A stretch of DNA of 64,000 bases from positions 1 through 64,000 of the forward strand of contig CAYVKA010000002.1 in assembly GCA_964451925.1 (NCBI GenBank). Reading direction: 5' to 3'. A program made the translations under genes and the position numbers. The stretch comes from Nevskia sp964451925. GTDB taxonomy: Bacteria; Pseudomonadota; Gammaproteobacteria; Nevskiales; Nevskiaceae. Shown one piece after another: positions 15,979 through 27,363 of the stretch. Position 1 is the first letter of the stretch, and each line of letters opens with the position of its first letter. The notes below the pieces were generated by a model. That model was given only the letters and a program-made list of their open reading frames with translations, was not told the origin of the DNA and did not search any database.

Positions 15979-18312
15979 ATGTCGTTCAACAACCTGCGGG
16001 TCAGCAAGCGCCTGGCGCTCGGCTTTGGCCTGGTACTGTCCCTGACCGTGCTGATGCTGGTGGTATCGCTGTACTGTCAGGGACAACTCGGCGCCGACAC
16101 GCAGCTGCTGGCCGAGAAGCAGGAAAAAATCGTGCTCAGCGACACGCTGCTGGCCAACAATCTCGAGCAGCTGTCCCGCACCCAGCGCATGCTGCTGGTG
16201 TCGGACGACAAGGGCGAAGTGAAGCGCCTCCAGGAGCAGATGGATGCGGCCAAGGGCGACAACGAAAAGCTGATCCAGCGGCTGACCGCCACTGTCAGCA
16301 GCGAGGAGGGCAAGCACCTGTTCGGCTTGGTGCTGGACAAGCGCAAGGCCTGGGTCGACGAGCGCGATCAGTTCACACAAGCGGTGCTGGATGGCGATCC
16401 CAAGGACCGCGACGGCCTGGGTAGCTATTTCTTCAGCACCGTGCTGCCGCTGTCCGAGGCCTACAACTTGGCGTTGCGCGACCTGGCCCAGCATCAGAAG
16501 CAGAGCTCGGACGAGGCGGTCGGCCTGATGATCGCCACCAATCGCCACGCGCGGATGCTCGAACTGTCGGTGGCGCTTTTGGCCCTGGTGGTTGGCTGCG
16601 GCTGCGCGGTGCTGATTTCGCGCAGTGTCACCGTGCGCCTGCACCATGCGGTGGAGATGATCGCCGGTGTGGCCCAGGGCCGGATCGATACCGCCGTGGA
16701 GGTTTCCGGCAAGGATGAGATCGCCGAACTGCTGGCGGCGGCGCGGGACATGGGGCAGATGCTCAAGGAGTTCATCGCGGCCCAGGCCGAGATGGCGCGG
16801 CAGCATCAGGCCGGCGCCATCGACCACGTCATGGACGCGCGCAAATTCCCCGGCGCCTACGGGCACATGGCGCGGGACATCAACGAGCTGGTGAACGCGC
16901 ATATCGCAATGACCACGCGCGTGGTCGAAGTGGTCAAGCACTATGCCGCCGGAGACCTGTCGGTCGACATGGAACGTCTGCCCGGCAAGAAGGCCGAGGT
17001 CACCGCCGCCATGGACAGCGTCAAGGCCAGCCTGCAGTCGATCAATGGCGAGATCAAGGCGCTGGTGGACGCCGCGGTCGCCGGGCGCTTCTCGGAGCGC
17101 GGCAACGAATCACGCTACCAGTATGAATTCAAGGAAATGGTGGCGGAGCTGAACCGCTTGATGCAGGTCAGCGATTCCGGCCTGAAGGAGCTGTCGCGGG
17201 TGCTCAAGGCCCTGGCCGGCGGCGACCTGACGCAGCATATCACCGCGGACCTGCAGGGCGCCTTCGGCGAGCTCAAGGAAAGCAGCAACGCAACGATTTC
17301 CGGTTTGCAGAGTCTGGTCGGCGAAATCCGCCAGGCCAGCGAATCGATCAACGTGGCGTCGCGGGAGATCGCGGCGGGCAACGGCGACCTGTCGGCGCGC
17401 ACCGAGCAGCAGGCGGCGAGCCTGCAGGAAACCGCCAGCTCGATGGAAGAGCTCACCGGCACCGTGCGGCAGAACGCCGAGAACGCGCGCCAGGCCAACC
17501 AGCTGGCGATCGGCGCCAGCGACACGGCGCGCAAGGGCGGCGAGGCGGTGAGCGAGGTGGTGCGGACCATGTCCGAAATCCACCAGTCGAGCAAGAAGAT
17601 CGTCGACATCATCGGCGTCATCGACGGCATCGCCTTCCAGACCAACATCCTGGCGCTGAACGCGGCAGTGGAGGCCGCTCGCGCCGGCGAGCAGGGCCGC
17701 GGCTTCGCCGTGGTGGCCACCGAAGTGCGCAGCCTGGCGCAGCGCAGCGCTGCGGCGGCCAAGGAGATCAAGGGGCTGATCGGCGACTCGGTGGAAAAAG
17801 TGTCCAACGGCTCGGCGCTGGTGGAACAGGCCGGGCGGACCATGCAGGAAATCGTCAGCAGCATCAAGCGCGTGGCCGACATCATGGGCGAGATCACCGC
17901 CGCCTCGCAGGAGCAGAGCGCGGGCATCGAGCAGGTGAACCAGGCGATCACGCACATGGACGAAGCAACGCAGCAGAACGCGGCGCTGGTGGAACAGGTG
18001 TCGGCCTCGGCGCGCTCGCTGGAAGATCAATCATCCGGCCTGGTGACCACGGTGCGCCAGTTCGTGCTGGAGCAGAAGGCGGGCGGCACGGCCGCGGCAG
18101 ACGGCTTGCCGCTGGCAGCCGGGATGCAGCCCGAAGCAGAAGCGGAGCCGGAATCGCAGCCGGAAGCAGAGCCGGAAGTGAAGGTCGAAGCACCGACGCC
18201 GCCGGCCGCGAGTCCTCGCGCCCAGCCGGTGCGGGCCGCGCGCAAGCGCGTGCTGCTGCAGGCGGGCGGCGCCGCGGTGGCGGCGGCACCGGAACAGTGG
18301 ACCGAGTTCTAG
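15979..18312 (+). CDS. Membrane chemoreceptor with repeated HAMP modules and docking tail
   Basis: This 777-residue methyl-accepting chemotaxis protein has membrane helices near residues 11-32 and 195-215, enclosing a helical-bundle-type periplasmic domain. Two or three HAMP-like modules follow (VTVRLHHAVEMIAGVAQGRID; VEVVKHYAAGDLS; LKALAGGDLTQHI). The signalling hairpin tip is IAFQTNILALNAAVEAARAGEQGRGFAVVA. A Glu/Pro-rich flexible tail of about 90 residues ends in QWTEF, which fits the xWxxF pentapeptide that tethers CheR or CheB. AAGGGAG precedes the ATG. Confidence 0.94.
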   Translation: MSFNNLRVSKRLALGFGLVLSLTVLMLVVSLYCQGQLGADTQLLAEKQEKIVLSDTLLANNLEQLSRTQRMLLVSDDKGEVKRLQEQMDAAKGDNEKLIQRLTATVSSEEGKHLFGLVLDKRKAWVDERDQFTQAVLDGDPKDRDGLGSYFFSTVLPLSEAYNLALRDLAQHQKQSSDEAVGLMIATNRHARMLELSVALLALVVGCGCAVLISRSVTVRLHHAVEMIAGVAQGRIDTAVEVSGKDEIAELLAAARDMGQMLKEFIAAQAEMARQHQAGAIDHVMDARKFPGAYGHMARDINELVNAHIAMTTRVVEVVKHYAAGDLSVDMERLPGKKAEVTAAMDSVKASLQSINGEIKALVDAAVAGRFSERGNESRYQYEFKEMVAELNRLMQVSDSGLKELSRVLKALAGGDLTQHITADLQGAFGELKESSNATISGLQSLVGEIRQASESINVASREIAAGNGDLSARTEQQAASLQETASSMEELTGTVRQNAENARQANQLAIGASDTARKGGEAVSEVVRTMSEIHQSSKKIVDIIGVIDGIAFQTNILALNAAVEAARAGEQGRGFAVVATEVRSLAQRSAAAAKEIKGLIGDSVEKVSNGSALVEQAGRTMQEIVSSIKRVADIMGEITAASQEQSAGIEQVNQAITHMDEATQQNAALVEQVSASARSLEDQSSGLVTTVRQFVLEQKAGGTAAADGLPLAAGMQPEAEAEPESQPEAEPEVKVEAPTPPAASPRAQPVRAARKRVLLQAGGAAVAAAPEQWTEF

Positions 18313-18415
18313 AGATGAACTGCGCAGCCCGCACCACGTTCGCAGGACCCTCCGGCGCAAGGAATGCCTTCCTGCCGGCGTTGACGGAATTCTGACGCCG
18401 GACCGGTCGCCCGCA

Positions 18416-19825
18416 ATGAACGCCCTCGCACAGATCCAGCCCGAAGCCGCCACCGCAGCCCCGTCTGCGGCGCCGGCCGAAGCCGTCTGCGTGCACGAAT
18501 TTGCGGTGCGCGCCGCCGGCCTGGGCCGCGAGGCCGCCGCGATTGCCGGGGCGCTCGATGATCTGTCCGCCGAGAATGAGCGGCAGCACCAGGCGTTCGA
18601 GGCTCTGGCCGGTGAGGCGCACGGACTGCAGGACGCCAATGGGCGGATCCGCAGTGTCGCGGTGGAGACCGATTCACGGGTGCGCCAGGTGCGGAGCAGC
18701 ATGGAAAGCGCCCTGGCCGATGCGCGGGGGCTGGCGCAGGCGGTCAGCCAGACGCAGCAGGGCGTGGTGGCGGTGACCCAGGCTCTGGCCGGCGTCTCCT
18801 CGGTGGCACGCGATATCAGCGCCATCGCCATGCAGACCCGCATCGTCGCTTTCAACGCCTCGGTCGAGGCGGTGCGCGCGGGAACCACGGGCAAGGGTTT
18901 CGGCGTGGTGGCGGAGGCGGTGAAGGACCTGGCCGAACAGGTGCAGAACTCCAGCCAGCATATCAGCCAGACCATTGCCGAGTTGTCGGAGCGGGTCAAT
19001 GCCCTGGGCAGCGCCATGGGCAGCGCGCGTGACGGCGGTGTCGCGGCCGGCTCGGCGGTGGATACCGCGGCCCAGACCTTTCAGCGTGAATTCGCTTCGG
19101 TCGAGAGCAGCGTGCAGGCGATGCGCCAAGCCGCCGAGGGCAATGTTGGGGCCTGCAGCCGCGTCATCGAATCGCTGCAGACGCTGCAGGGCGGCGTCGC
19201 CGCCAGCCGCGACACGGTCAGGTCGGCCAACGACGAGGCGCATGGTCTGCTCGGCTTGTCCGAGGAACTGATCGAACTGACGGCGCGCAGCGGCTACGAA
19301 ACCCCGGACAGCCCGTACATCGCCGCGGTGACGGAGGCCGCCAGCCGGGTTGGCGGCCGTTTCGAGCGGGCGCTGGCTGATGGCGAGATCAGCGTGGAAG
19401 ACCTCGGCGACAGCCGTTATGTTCCGATTCCGGGCACGGCGCCGCAGCAGCACATGACGCGTTTCGTCGACTTCACCGATCGCGTGCTGCCGGATATCCA
19501 GGAACCGATGCTGGCCCTGTCTCCGCGCGTGGTGTTCTGCGCCGCGGTGGACCGCAACGGCTTCCTGCCGACGCACAACCGCAAATTCTCCCAGCCGCAG
19601 GGCAAGGACCCATTGTGGAACACCGCCAACTGCCGCAACCGGCGCATCTTCAACGATCGCACCGGCCTGGCGTCGGCGCGCAACCGCAAGCCGTTCCTGT
19701 TGCAAACCTACCGGCGTGACATGGGCGGTGGCCAGTTCGTGATCATGAAGGAACTGTCGGCGCCGATCATGGTGCGTGGCCGCCACTGGGGCGGCCTGCG
19801 CCTGGCCTACCGCTTCGACGAGTGA
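18416..19825 (+). CDS. Soluble chemoreceptor with C-terminal sensor-like domain
   Basis: This 469-residue protein has no membrane helix. Residues about 30-300 form the chemoreceptor coiled coil, with a divergent hairpin tip (QTRIVAFNASVEAVRAGTTGKGFGVVAEAVKDLAEQ). The C-terminal 160 residues form a separate domain with the family-typical run NRRIFNDRTGLASARNRKPF and a closing GRHWGGLRLAYRF; this looks like a PAS/Cache-like cytoplasmic sensor. It probably senses a cytoplasmic signal and feeds the second CheA. Its ligand is unknown. Confidence 0.85.
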   Translation: MNALAQIQPEAATAAPSAAPAEAVCVHEFAVRAAGLGREAAAIAGALDDLSAENERQHQAFEALAGEAHGLQDANGRIRSVAVETDSRVRQVRSSMESALADARGLAQAVSQTQQGVVAVTQALAGVSSVARDISAIAMQTRIVAFNASVEAVRAGTTGKGFGVVAEAVKDLAEQVQNSSQHISQTIAELSERVNALGSAMGSARDGGVAAGSAVDTAAQTFQREFASVESSVQAMRQAAEGNVGACSRVIESLQTLQGGVAASRDTVRSANDEAHGLLGLSEELIELTARSGYETPDSPYIAAVTEAASRVGGRFERALADGEISVEDLGDSRYVPIPGTAPQQHMTRFVDFTDRVLPDIQEPMLALSPRVVFCAAVDRNGFLPTHNRKFSQPQGKDPLWNTANCRNRRIFNDRTGLASARNRKPFLLQTYRRDMGGGQFVIMKELSAPIMVRGRHWGGLRLAYRFDE

Positions 19826-19830
19826 CGCCC

Positions 19831-20658
19831 ATGAACGATACCGCCGTGGCGCCACGCGAGTTCAGCTACTCCAAGCAGGACTTCGAACGGGTACGACGCC
19901 TGATCTACAACCGTGCCGGCATTTCGCTAGCGCCGAGCAAGGAAGACATGGTCTACGGCCGGCTGGTGCGGCGGCTGCGCCAGCACGGCCTGTCCAGCTT
20001 TCACCAGTACCTGGACCTGCTGGAACGCTCCGACGATGCGGAATGGCAGGCATTCACCAACGCCCTGACCACCAATCTCACGGCGTTTTTCCGCGAACCG
20101 CATCACTTCGATGCGCTGCGCCAACTGTTCGGCCAGCTCAACCGCAGCCCCTTGCGCCTGTGGTCGGCCGCCTCGTCCACCGGCGAGGAGCCGTACTCGA
20201 TGGCGATGACCGCGGTGGAGCATTTCGGCAGCATGGACGCGCCGGTAAAGATCCTGGCCACCGACATTGACACCCAGGTTCTGGATACGGCCCGCCAGGG
20301 TGTCTATCCGCTGGAGCGGGTGGAGAAACTGCCGCCGGAACGCCTGCGTCGGTTCTTCCAGCGCGGCACCGGCCAGAATGAAGGCTACTGCCGTGTGGTC
20401 GAGGGTTTGCGCCGGATGGTCGAGTTCCGGCCCCTCAACCTGCTCGATCCGCAGTGGGATGTGCGCGGCCCGTTCGACGCCATTTTCTGTCGCAACGTCA
20501 TGATTTACTTCGATAAAGCGACACAGTACCGGATCCTGAGCCGGGTCATGCCGCTGCTCGCCGATGACGGACTGTTCTTTGCCGGCCACTCCGAAAGCTT
20601 CTTCCATGCCACCGACCTGCTGCAGCCTTGCGGGCGCACTGTTTACCGGAAGGCCTGA
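19831..20658 (+). CDS. cheR: CheR, chemoreceptor methyltransferase
   Basis: This 275-residue S-adenosylmethionine-dependent methyltransferase adds methyl groups to receptor glutamates. The N-terminal helical domain (residues 10-80) precedes the SAM-binding core with LRLWSAASSTGEEPYSMAM, ILATDIDTQVLDTARQG and IFCRNVMIYFD. I chose ATG 19831; a GTG three codons upstream overlaps the previous stop. It is followed at once by cheD and cheB, so adaptation genes are grouped and present only once in the window. Confidence 0.96.
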   Translation: MNDTAVAPREFSYSKQDFERVRRLIYNRAGISLAPSKEDMVYGRLVRRLRQHGLSSFHQYLDLLERSDDAEWQAFTNALTTNLTAFFREPHHFDALRQLFGQLNRSPLRLWSAASSTGEEPYSMAMTAVEHFGSMDAPVKILATDIDTQVLDTARQGVYPLERVEKLPPERLRRFFQRGTGQNEGYCRVVEGLRRMVEFRPLNLLDPQWDVRGPFDAIFCRNVMIYFDKATQYRILSRVMPLLADDGLFFAGHSESFFHATDLLQPCGRTVYRKA

Positions 20659-20660
20659 CC

Positions 20661-21278
20661 ATGTACGCCATACGCGAAGCGCGCGATTCGGCAACCCTAC
20701 GCAGGCATCCGCCGGGCTCGTACTTTGATCCCAAGTTCGATGCCTATGCGCTCAAGGTATTGCCGGGCGAATACGTCGTCACCGGCGACGACCTGATGCT
20801 GGTGACCTTGCTCGGCTCCTGCGTCGCCGCCTGCATCCGCGACCCGCAGTCGCGCATCGGCGGCATGAACCATTTCATGTTGCCGGACACCGAAAGCGGC
20901 GACGGCAACTCCGCCCGCTACGGCGCCTATGCCATGGAAATGCTGATCAACGACCTGCTCAAACGCGGTGCCGCGCGTAACCGGCTCGAGGCCAAGGTGT
21001 TCGGCGGCGGTGCCGTGCTGGCTTCGCTCAATAGCGACGTGGGCGAGCGCAACGTCAACTTCGTGCGCAAGTACCTGGCGCAGGAATGTATTCCGATCGT
21101 GGCACACGACCTGGGCGACACCTGCCCGCGGCGTGTGCATTTTTTCCCGGTTTCGGGGCGGGTCATGGTGCGGCGCCTGCCGGCGGCGCAGAAGACCGAA
21201 GTGCTGCAGGACGAGACGCTGTATCAGAGCCGTCTGCGGCAGGGGCCGACTTCCGGTGGCGTGGAGCTGTTCTCATGA
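20661..21278 (+). CDS. cheD: CheD, chemoreceptor glutamine deamidase
   Basis: This 205-residue deamidase converts receptor glutamines to methyl-accepting glutamates. The catalytic Cys/His region is visible in LVTLLGSCVAACIRDPQSRIGGMNHFMLP. The ATG at 20661 is preceded by GGAAGG and lies 2 bp after cheR. The last residues are GGVELFS, a tail shared in form with the chemoreceptor ending at 23555. Its stop overlaps the cheB start (ATGA). Confidence 0.95.
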   Translation: MYAIREARDSATLRRHPPGSYFDPKFDAYALKVLPGEYVVTGDDLMLVTLLGSCVAACIRDPQSRIGGMNHFMLPDTESGDGNSARYGAYAMEMLINDLLKRGAARNRLEAKVFGGGAVLASLNSDVGERNVNFVRKYLAQECIPIVAHDLGDTCPRRVHFFPVSGRVMVRRLPAAQKTEVLQDETLYQSRLRQGPTSGGVELFS

Positions 21279-22363
21279 GCCGGCCGCCCATTCGTGTGCT
21301 GGTGGTGGACGACTCGGCGCTGATGCGCAAGCTGATCACCGAGTTCCTCTCCGCCGATGCGGAAATCGAAGTGGTCGGCGCCGCGCCGGACCCTTACGCC
21401 GCGCGGGAGATGATCAAGCAGCTGCACCCCGACGTCCTGACGCTGGACGTGGAGATGCCGCGCATGGACGGCCTGACCTTCCTCGAGAACCTGATGCGCC
21501 TGCACCCGATGCCGGTGGTGATGGTGTCATCGCTGACCGAGCAGGGCGCCGAGGTGACGCTGCAGGCGCTCGAGCTGGGTGCGGTGGAAGTGGTGACCAA
21601 GCCCAAGATCGACCTGATCGAGGGTTTCGCCCGCCAGGCAGAAGAGCTGGTGTACAAGGTCAAGGCGGCCGCCGCGGCCCGTCCGCGCGTGGCGACGCCC
21701 CGGCCCGCCGGGGCGCCACCGCGGCTGCCGACGGCGCGCCTGCTGCGCACCACCGAGCGAATCCTGGCCATCGGCGCGTCCACCGGCGGCACCGAGGCGA
21801 TCCGCGAGGTGCTGCAGCACATGCCGGCAGATGCTCCGGCGATCCTGATCGTGCAGCACATTCCGGCAATGTTTTCGCGACCGTTCGCCGAGCGCATGAA
21901 CCGCCTGTCGGCGATGGCCGTGTGCCAGGCCGAAGACGGCCAGCGCATCGTTCCCGGCCATGTCTACATCGCACCGGGCGATCGTCACCTGCTGCTGCAG
22001 CGCGACGGCGTCCATTACCGTTGCGCGCTGAGCGAGGCGCCGCCGGAGAACCGTCACCGGCCGAGCGTCGACGTGCTGTTCAAGTCCATCGCCGAGGGCG
22101 CCGGCGCCAATGCCGTCGCGGCGCTGCTCACCGGAATGGGCGAGGACGGCGCGCGCGGCCTGCTGGAGTTGCAGCGCGCCGGTGCCGCCACGCTGGCGCA
22201 GGACGAAGCCAGCAGCGTGGTATGGGGCATGCCGGGCGCGGCGGTGAAGATGGGCGCCGCGTCCCAGGTGCTGCCGCTGTCCGCCATCGCCGATCAGCTC
22301 CTGCTGCTCGCCGCCGCGCCGTCCGAACATCGTGCCTCAAGAGCGGTCGATTCCGGCCGATAA
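21275..22363 (+). CDS. cheB: CheB, chemoreceptor methylesterase/response regulator
   Basis: This 362-residue protein has an N-terminal receiver (D58 in LTLDVEMPRMDG) and a C-terminal methylesterase. Catalytic residues are visible as Ser in IGASTGGTEAI, His in LIVQHIPAMFSRPFAER and Asp in LLTGMGEDGARG. Phosphorylation by CheA activates removal of receptor methyl groups. I chose ATG 21275, which overlaps the cheD stop and starts right at the receiver. Confidence 0.96.
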   Translation: MSRPPIRVLVVDDSALMRKLITEFLSADAEIEVVGAAPDPYAAREMIKQLHPDVLTLDVEMPRMDGLTFLENLMRLHPMPVVMVSSLTEQGAEVTLQALELGAVEVVTKPKIDLIEGFARQAEELVYKVKAAAAARPRVATPRPAGAPPRLPTARLLRTTERILAIGASTGGTEAIREVLQHMPADAPAILIVQHIPAMFSRPFAERMNRLSAMAVCQAEDGQRIVPGHVYIAPGDRHLLLQRDGVHYRCALSEAPPENRHRPSVDVLFKSIAEGAGANAVAALLTGMGEDGARGLLELQRAGAATLAQDEASSVVWGMPGAAVKMGAASQVLPLSAIADQLLLLAAAPSEHRASRAVDSGR

Positions 22364-22376
22364 CCTATCCGCAATC

Positions 22377-23555
22377 ATGCATAGAGCGATCCATATGCAC
22401 CTCATCGTTTACAAGCCGTTTCTGCCGCCCCTGGTCCTGGGCTTTGCGGCGTTCCTGTCGCACTTCTACGGCGGCCCGCAGGGTCTGTACTGGCTGCTGC
22501 TGGCGGGAACCTGCGGCGCCTGGGTGTGGACCACCTGGCGGGTCGGCGGGGCGCTGGCGCAGGCGCAGGCGCACGAGCGCGGACAGCTGGAGCAGGCCCA
22601 GCAGCGCAGCAAGGCGCTGGAAGAACTGGGCGGGGCGCTGGCTTCCGACGCGGCCGGCGTGCGCCAGGAGGTGCAGCGTGTGCGCGGCCTGATCCAGCAG
22701 GCAACGCGCGAGCTGACCGCGAGTTTCGAGAGCATGAACCGCCAGGCCCAGGTACAGCAGGCCGCTGCCGCGCGCATCGTCAACCGCAGCGGCGACGATG
22801 CCGGCAGCGTCGGCGTGCGCCAGTTCGCCCAGCAGGCCGGAAAGCTGATGGAGGGCCTGGTCAACGTGCTGGCCGACGTCAGCCGCCAGAGCGGCGCCAG
22901 CGTGCAGATGATCGATGTCATGGTGAAGCAGTTCGACGCCATCTTCGAGCTGCTCGGCGACGTCAAGCTGATCGCCGACCAGACCAACCTGCTGGCGCTG
23001 AACGCGGCCATCGAGGCGGCCCGCGCCGGCGAGGCCGGCCGCGGCTTCGCGGTGGTGGCGGAGGAAGTGCGCAACCTGTCGGAGCGCTCCAACAACTTCA
23101 ACGAGCAGATCCGCAAGCTGGTGTCCAGTTCGAAGGAGGCCATCGCCTCGGTACGCGAGACGGTGGGTGCGATGGCGCAGCGCGACAGCAGCAGCAGCCA
23201 GCACGCGCGCGCCGAAGTCGGCGGGCTGATGCAGCAGATCGAGAAAGTCGACCACAGCCTGACCGAAGGCCTGCGCGAGATGAGCAGTGCCGGCGAGCAG
23301 ATCGGCCAGGCGGTGGGGCAGGCGGTGCGCTGCCTGCAGTTCGAGGACATCAGCGTGCAGGCTCTGGCCGCCGCGGAACGCCATGCCCAGCGCCTGCTGC
23401 AGGTGCAGGCGGAGACGGTCAAGGCTGCCGGCGGCCGCCCGTCGCTGATGGCCAGCCTGGCCTGCGACAGCGCCCCGGCCGAGGACTGGCGCCTGCCGCC
23501 GGCCAAGCCGGTGGCCCAGATGACGATGCACGAGGGCTCCGTCGAGCTGTTCTGA
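22377..23555 (+). CDS. Small membrane chemoreceptor lacking a large sensor domain
   Basis: From ATG 22377 this is a 392-residue chemoreceptor. Two closely spaced hydrophobic segments (PFLPPLVLGFAAFLSHF and GLYWLLLAGTCGAWVWTTW) leave almost no periplasmic domain. The signalling tip is clear: IADQTNLLALNAAIEAARAGEAGRGFAVVAEEVRNLSERS. It ends in GSVELF. An ATG at 22395 or the upstream ATG at 22332 (overlapping cheB) are alternative starts. It probably senses membrane or redox state, but this is a guess from the topology. Confidence 0.88.
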   Translation: MHRAIHMHLIVYKPFLPPLVLGFAAFLSHFYGGPQGLYWLLLAGTCGAWVWTTWRVGGALAQAQAHERGQLEQAQQRSKALEELGGALASDAAGVRQEVQRVRGLIQQATRELTASFESMNRQAQVQQAAAARIVNRSGDDAGSVGVRQFAQQAGKLMEGLVNVLADVSRQSGASVQMIDVMVKQFDAIFELLGDVKLIADQTNLLALNAAIEAARAGEAGRGFAVVAEEVRNLSERSNNFNEQIRKLVSSSKEAIASVRETVGAMAQRDSSSSQHARAEVGGLMQQIEKVDHSLTEGLREMSSAGEQIGQAVGQAVRCLQFEDISVQALAAAERHAQRLLQVQAETVKAAGGRPSLMASLACDSAPAEDWRLPPAKPVAQMTMHEGSVELF

Positions 23556-23562
23556 ACCCGGC

Positions 23563-23587
23563 CGCCGCCCGGCTGCGCCGGGCGGCG
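23563..23587 (+). terminator. Hairpin after chemotaxis operon
   Basis: A perfect 10-bp GC stem (CGCCGCCCGG / CCGGGCGGCG) with a 5-nt loop starts 8 bp after the chemoreceptor stop. No U-run follows, so it may be a weak or factor-assisted terminator. Confidence 0.5.
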
Positions 23588-23614
23588 ACTTGAGCGCATG
23601 GCGTCCGGGTCGGT

Positions 23615-23643
23615 ACAGTGGGGGCTCCGCCCCCGGGGGAGCC
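23615..23643 (+). promoter_or_regulatory. Alternative hairpins over the ribosome site of the response regulator
   Basis: GGGGG at 23620-23624 can pair with CCCCC at 23630-23634, or GGCTCC at 23623-23628 with GGAGCC at 23638-23643. The second form buries the GGGGGAG that would serve as ribosome site for the ATG at 23650. A regulatory role is only a possibility. Confidence 0.3.
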
Positions 23644-23649
23644 AGCGGC

Positions 23650-24102
23650 ATGCGCCAAGACAAGGATCTGCCTGTGATCCTGCTCGCAGAGGACGACCCA
23701 GCCCATCGTCTGCTGACGGTCAAGGCGTTCCAGAAGTCGCAGCTGCCCAATCCGGTCCATCAGGTGCAGGACGGCGAGGAGCTGATGGACTACCTGCTGC
23801 ACCAGGGCAGGTACGCCGGCAACAGCGGCGCCGTCGATCCCAAGGTGATCCTGCTCGACCTCAACATGCCGCGCAAAAGCGGCCTCGAGGCCCTGGCCGA
23901 GATCAAGTCCAACCCGCGGCTGCGGCGCATTCCGGTGGTGGTGCTGACCACTTCCGACGACGCGCAGGACGTGGCGCGCTCCTACGACCTGGGCGCCAAT
24001 TCCTTCATCACCAAGCCGGTCGACTTCACCGAATTCACCCGGACCATCCGGCAACTGGGTGACTATTGGCTGCAGCTGGTCACCACCCCGCCCGGTGCCT
24101 GA
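23650..24102 (+). CDS. Rcp-type single-domain response regulator
   Basis: This 150-residue receiver resembles Rcp1-type regulators: LLAEDDPAHRLLTVKAFQ at the start, phosphorylation site in VILLDLNMPRKSGLEAL, switch threonine in VVVLTTSDDAQDV and lysine in FITKPVDF. The insertion GEELMDYLLHQGRYA is typical of this subgroup. It has no output domain. It lies 19 bp before a hybrid-type sensor kinase gene, its likely partner. I chose ATG 23650 because the upstream frame runs through the hairpin region. Confidence 0.9.
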   Translation: MRQDKDLPVILLAEDDPAHRLLTVKAFQKSQLPNPVHQVQDGEELMDYLLHQGRYAGNSGAVDPKVILLDLNMPRKSGLEALAEIKSNPRLRRIPVVVLTTSDDAQDVARSYDLGANSFITKPVDFTEFTRTIRQLGDYWLQLVTTPPGA

Positions 24103-24121
24103 AGCGCAGCAGCACGCACCG

Positions 24122-26854
<2,733 letters not shown>

Positions 26855-26999
26855 AGGCCCTGGAGCGGGGTTGTTCCGGGCCGGCCACGGGCCCGGAAGC
26901 CGGCCGTCGGATGCCCTTCGCCGTACAGCGAGACCCAGTTCGCAAACGGCCGCGGATCGGTCATAAGATACTGTGCCCCCTGCCAATGGCGCAGCCACC

Positions 27000-27359
27000 A
27001 TGAAGATCGATCTGACGGTCAGGTCGGCGGTGTTTGAAGAGGTTTTCCTGCGGATTCAAGATTCCGCTGGGGGAGCTTTGCCCTACAGGGTGCTGAAACA
27101 GCACTGGGCCGCCATCCGGCTACGCGAAAGCGACCTGGCCGAGGTGATCGAGCATCTGCAGAGGCGCGGGCAGCTGCGCCTGGACAGCCGGCAGGACGGC
27201 TTGTGGATCCGCCGTGTTCACGGCGCGCCGAAGTCTCGTAATCCGCTGCGTTGGCTGCACCGCCGCTGGCACAGCATGCGCATCAGCCATGCGGTGGAAC
27301 AGGTCCTCGGGCGCAGTGAGAAATTCTACGCCGGCATGGACCGCCGGCTCGGAATCTAA
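27000..27359 (+). CDS. Small protein of unknown function
   Basis: This is a 119-residue basic protein I do not recognise. The N-terminal 70 residues (VFEEVFLRIQDSAGGALPYRVLKQHW... LAEVIEHLQRRGQLRL) look like a winged-helix fold, with a helix-helix-strand pattern ending in a DSRQDGLWIRRV hairpin. The C-terminus is Arg/His-rich (LRWLHRRWHSMR). It ends 4 bp before the REC-GGDEF-EAL gene, so the two are surely cotranscribed. A regulatory or adaptor role is inference. Confidence 0.7.
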   Translation: MKIDLTVRSAVFEEVFLRIQDSAGGALPYRVLKQHWAAIRLRESDLAEVIEHLQRRGQLRLDSRQDGLWIRRVHGAPKSRNPLRWLHRRWHSMRISHAVEQVLGRSEKFYAGMDRRLGI

Positions 27360-27363
27360 AGCG

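Noticed and set aside
18375..18401. A 7-bp hairpin (CCGGCGT/ACGCCGG) before the soluble chemoreceptor gene
   Set aside because: The loop is long and there is no U-run; common by chance at this GC content.
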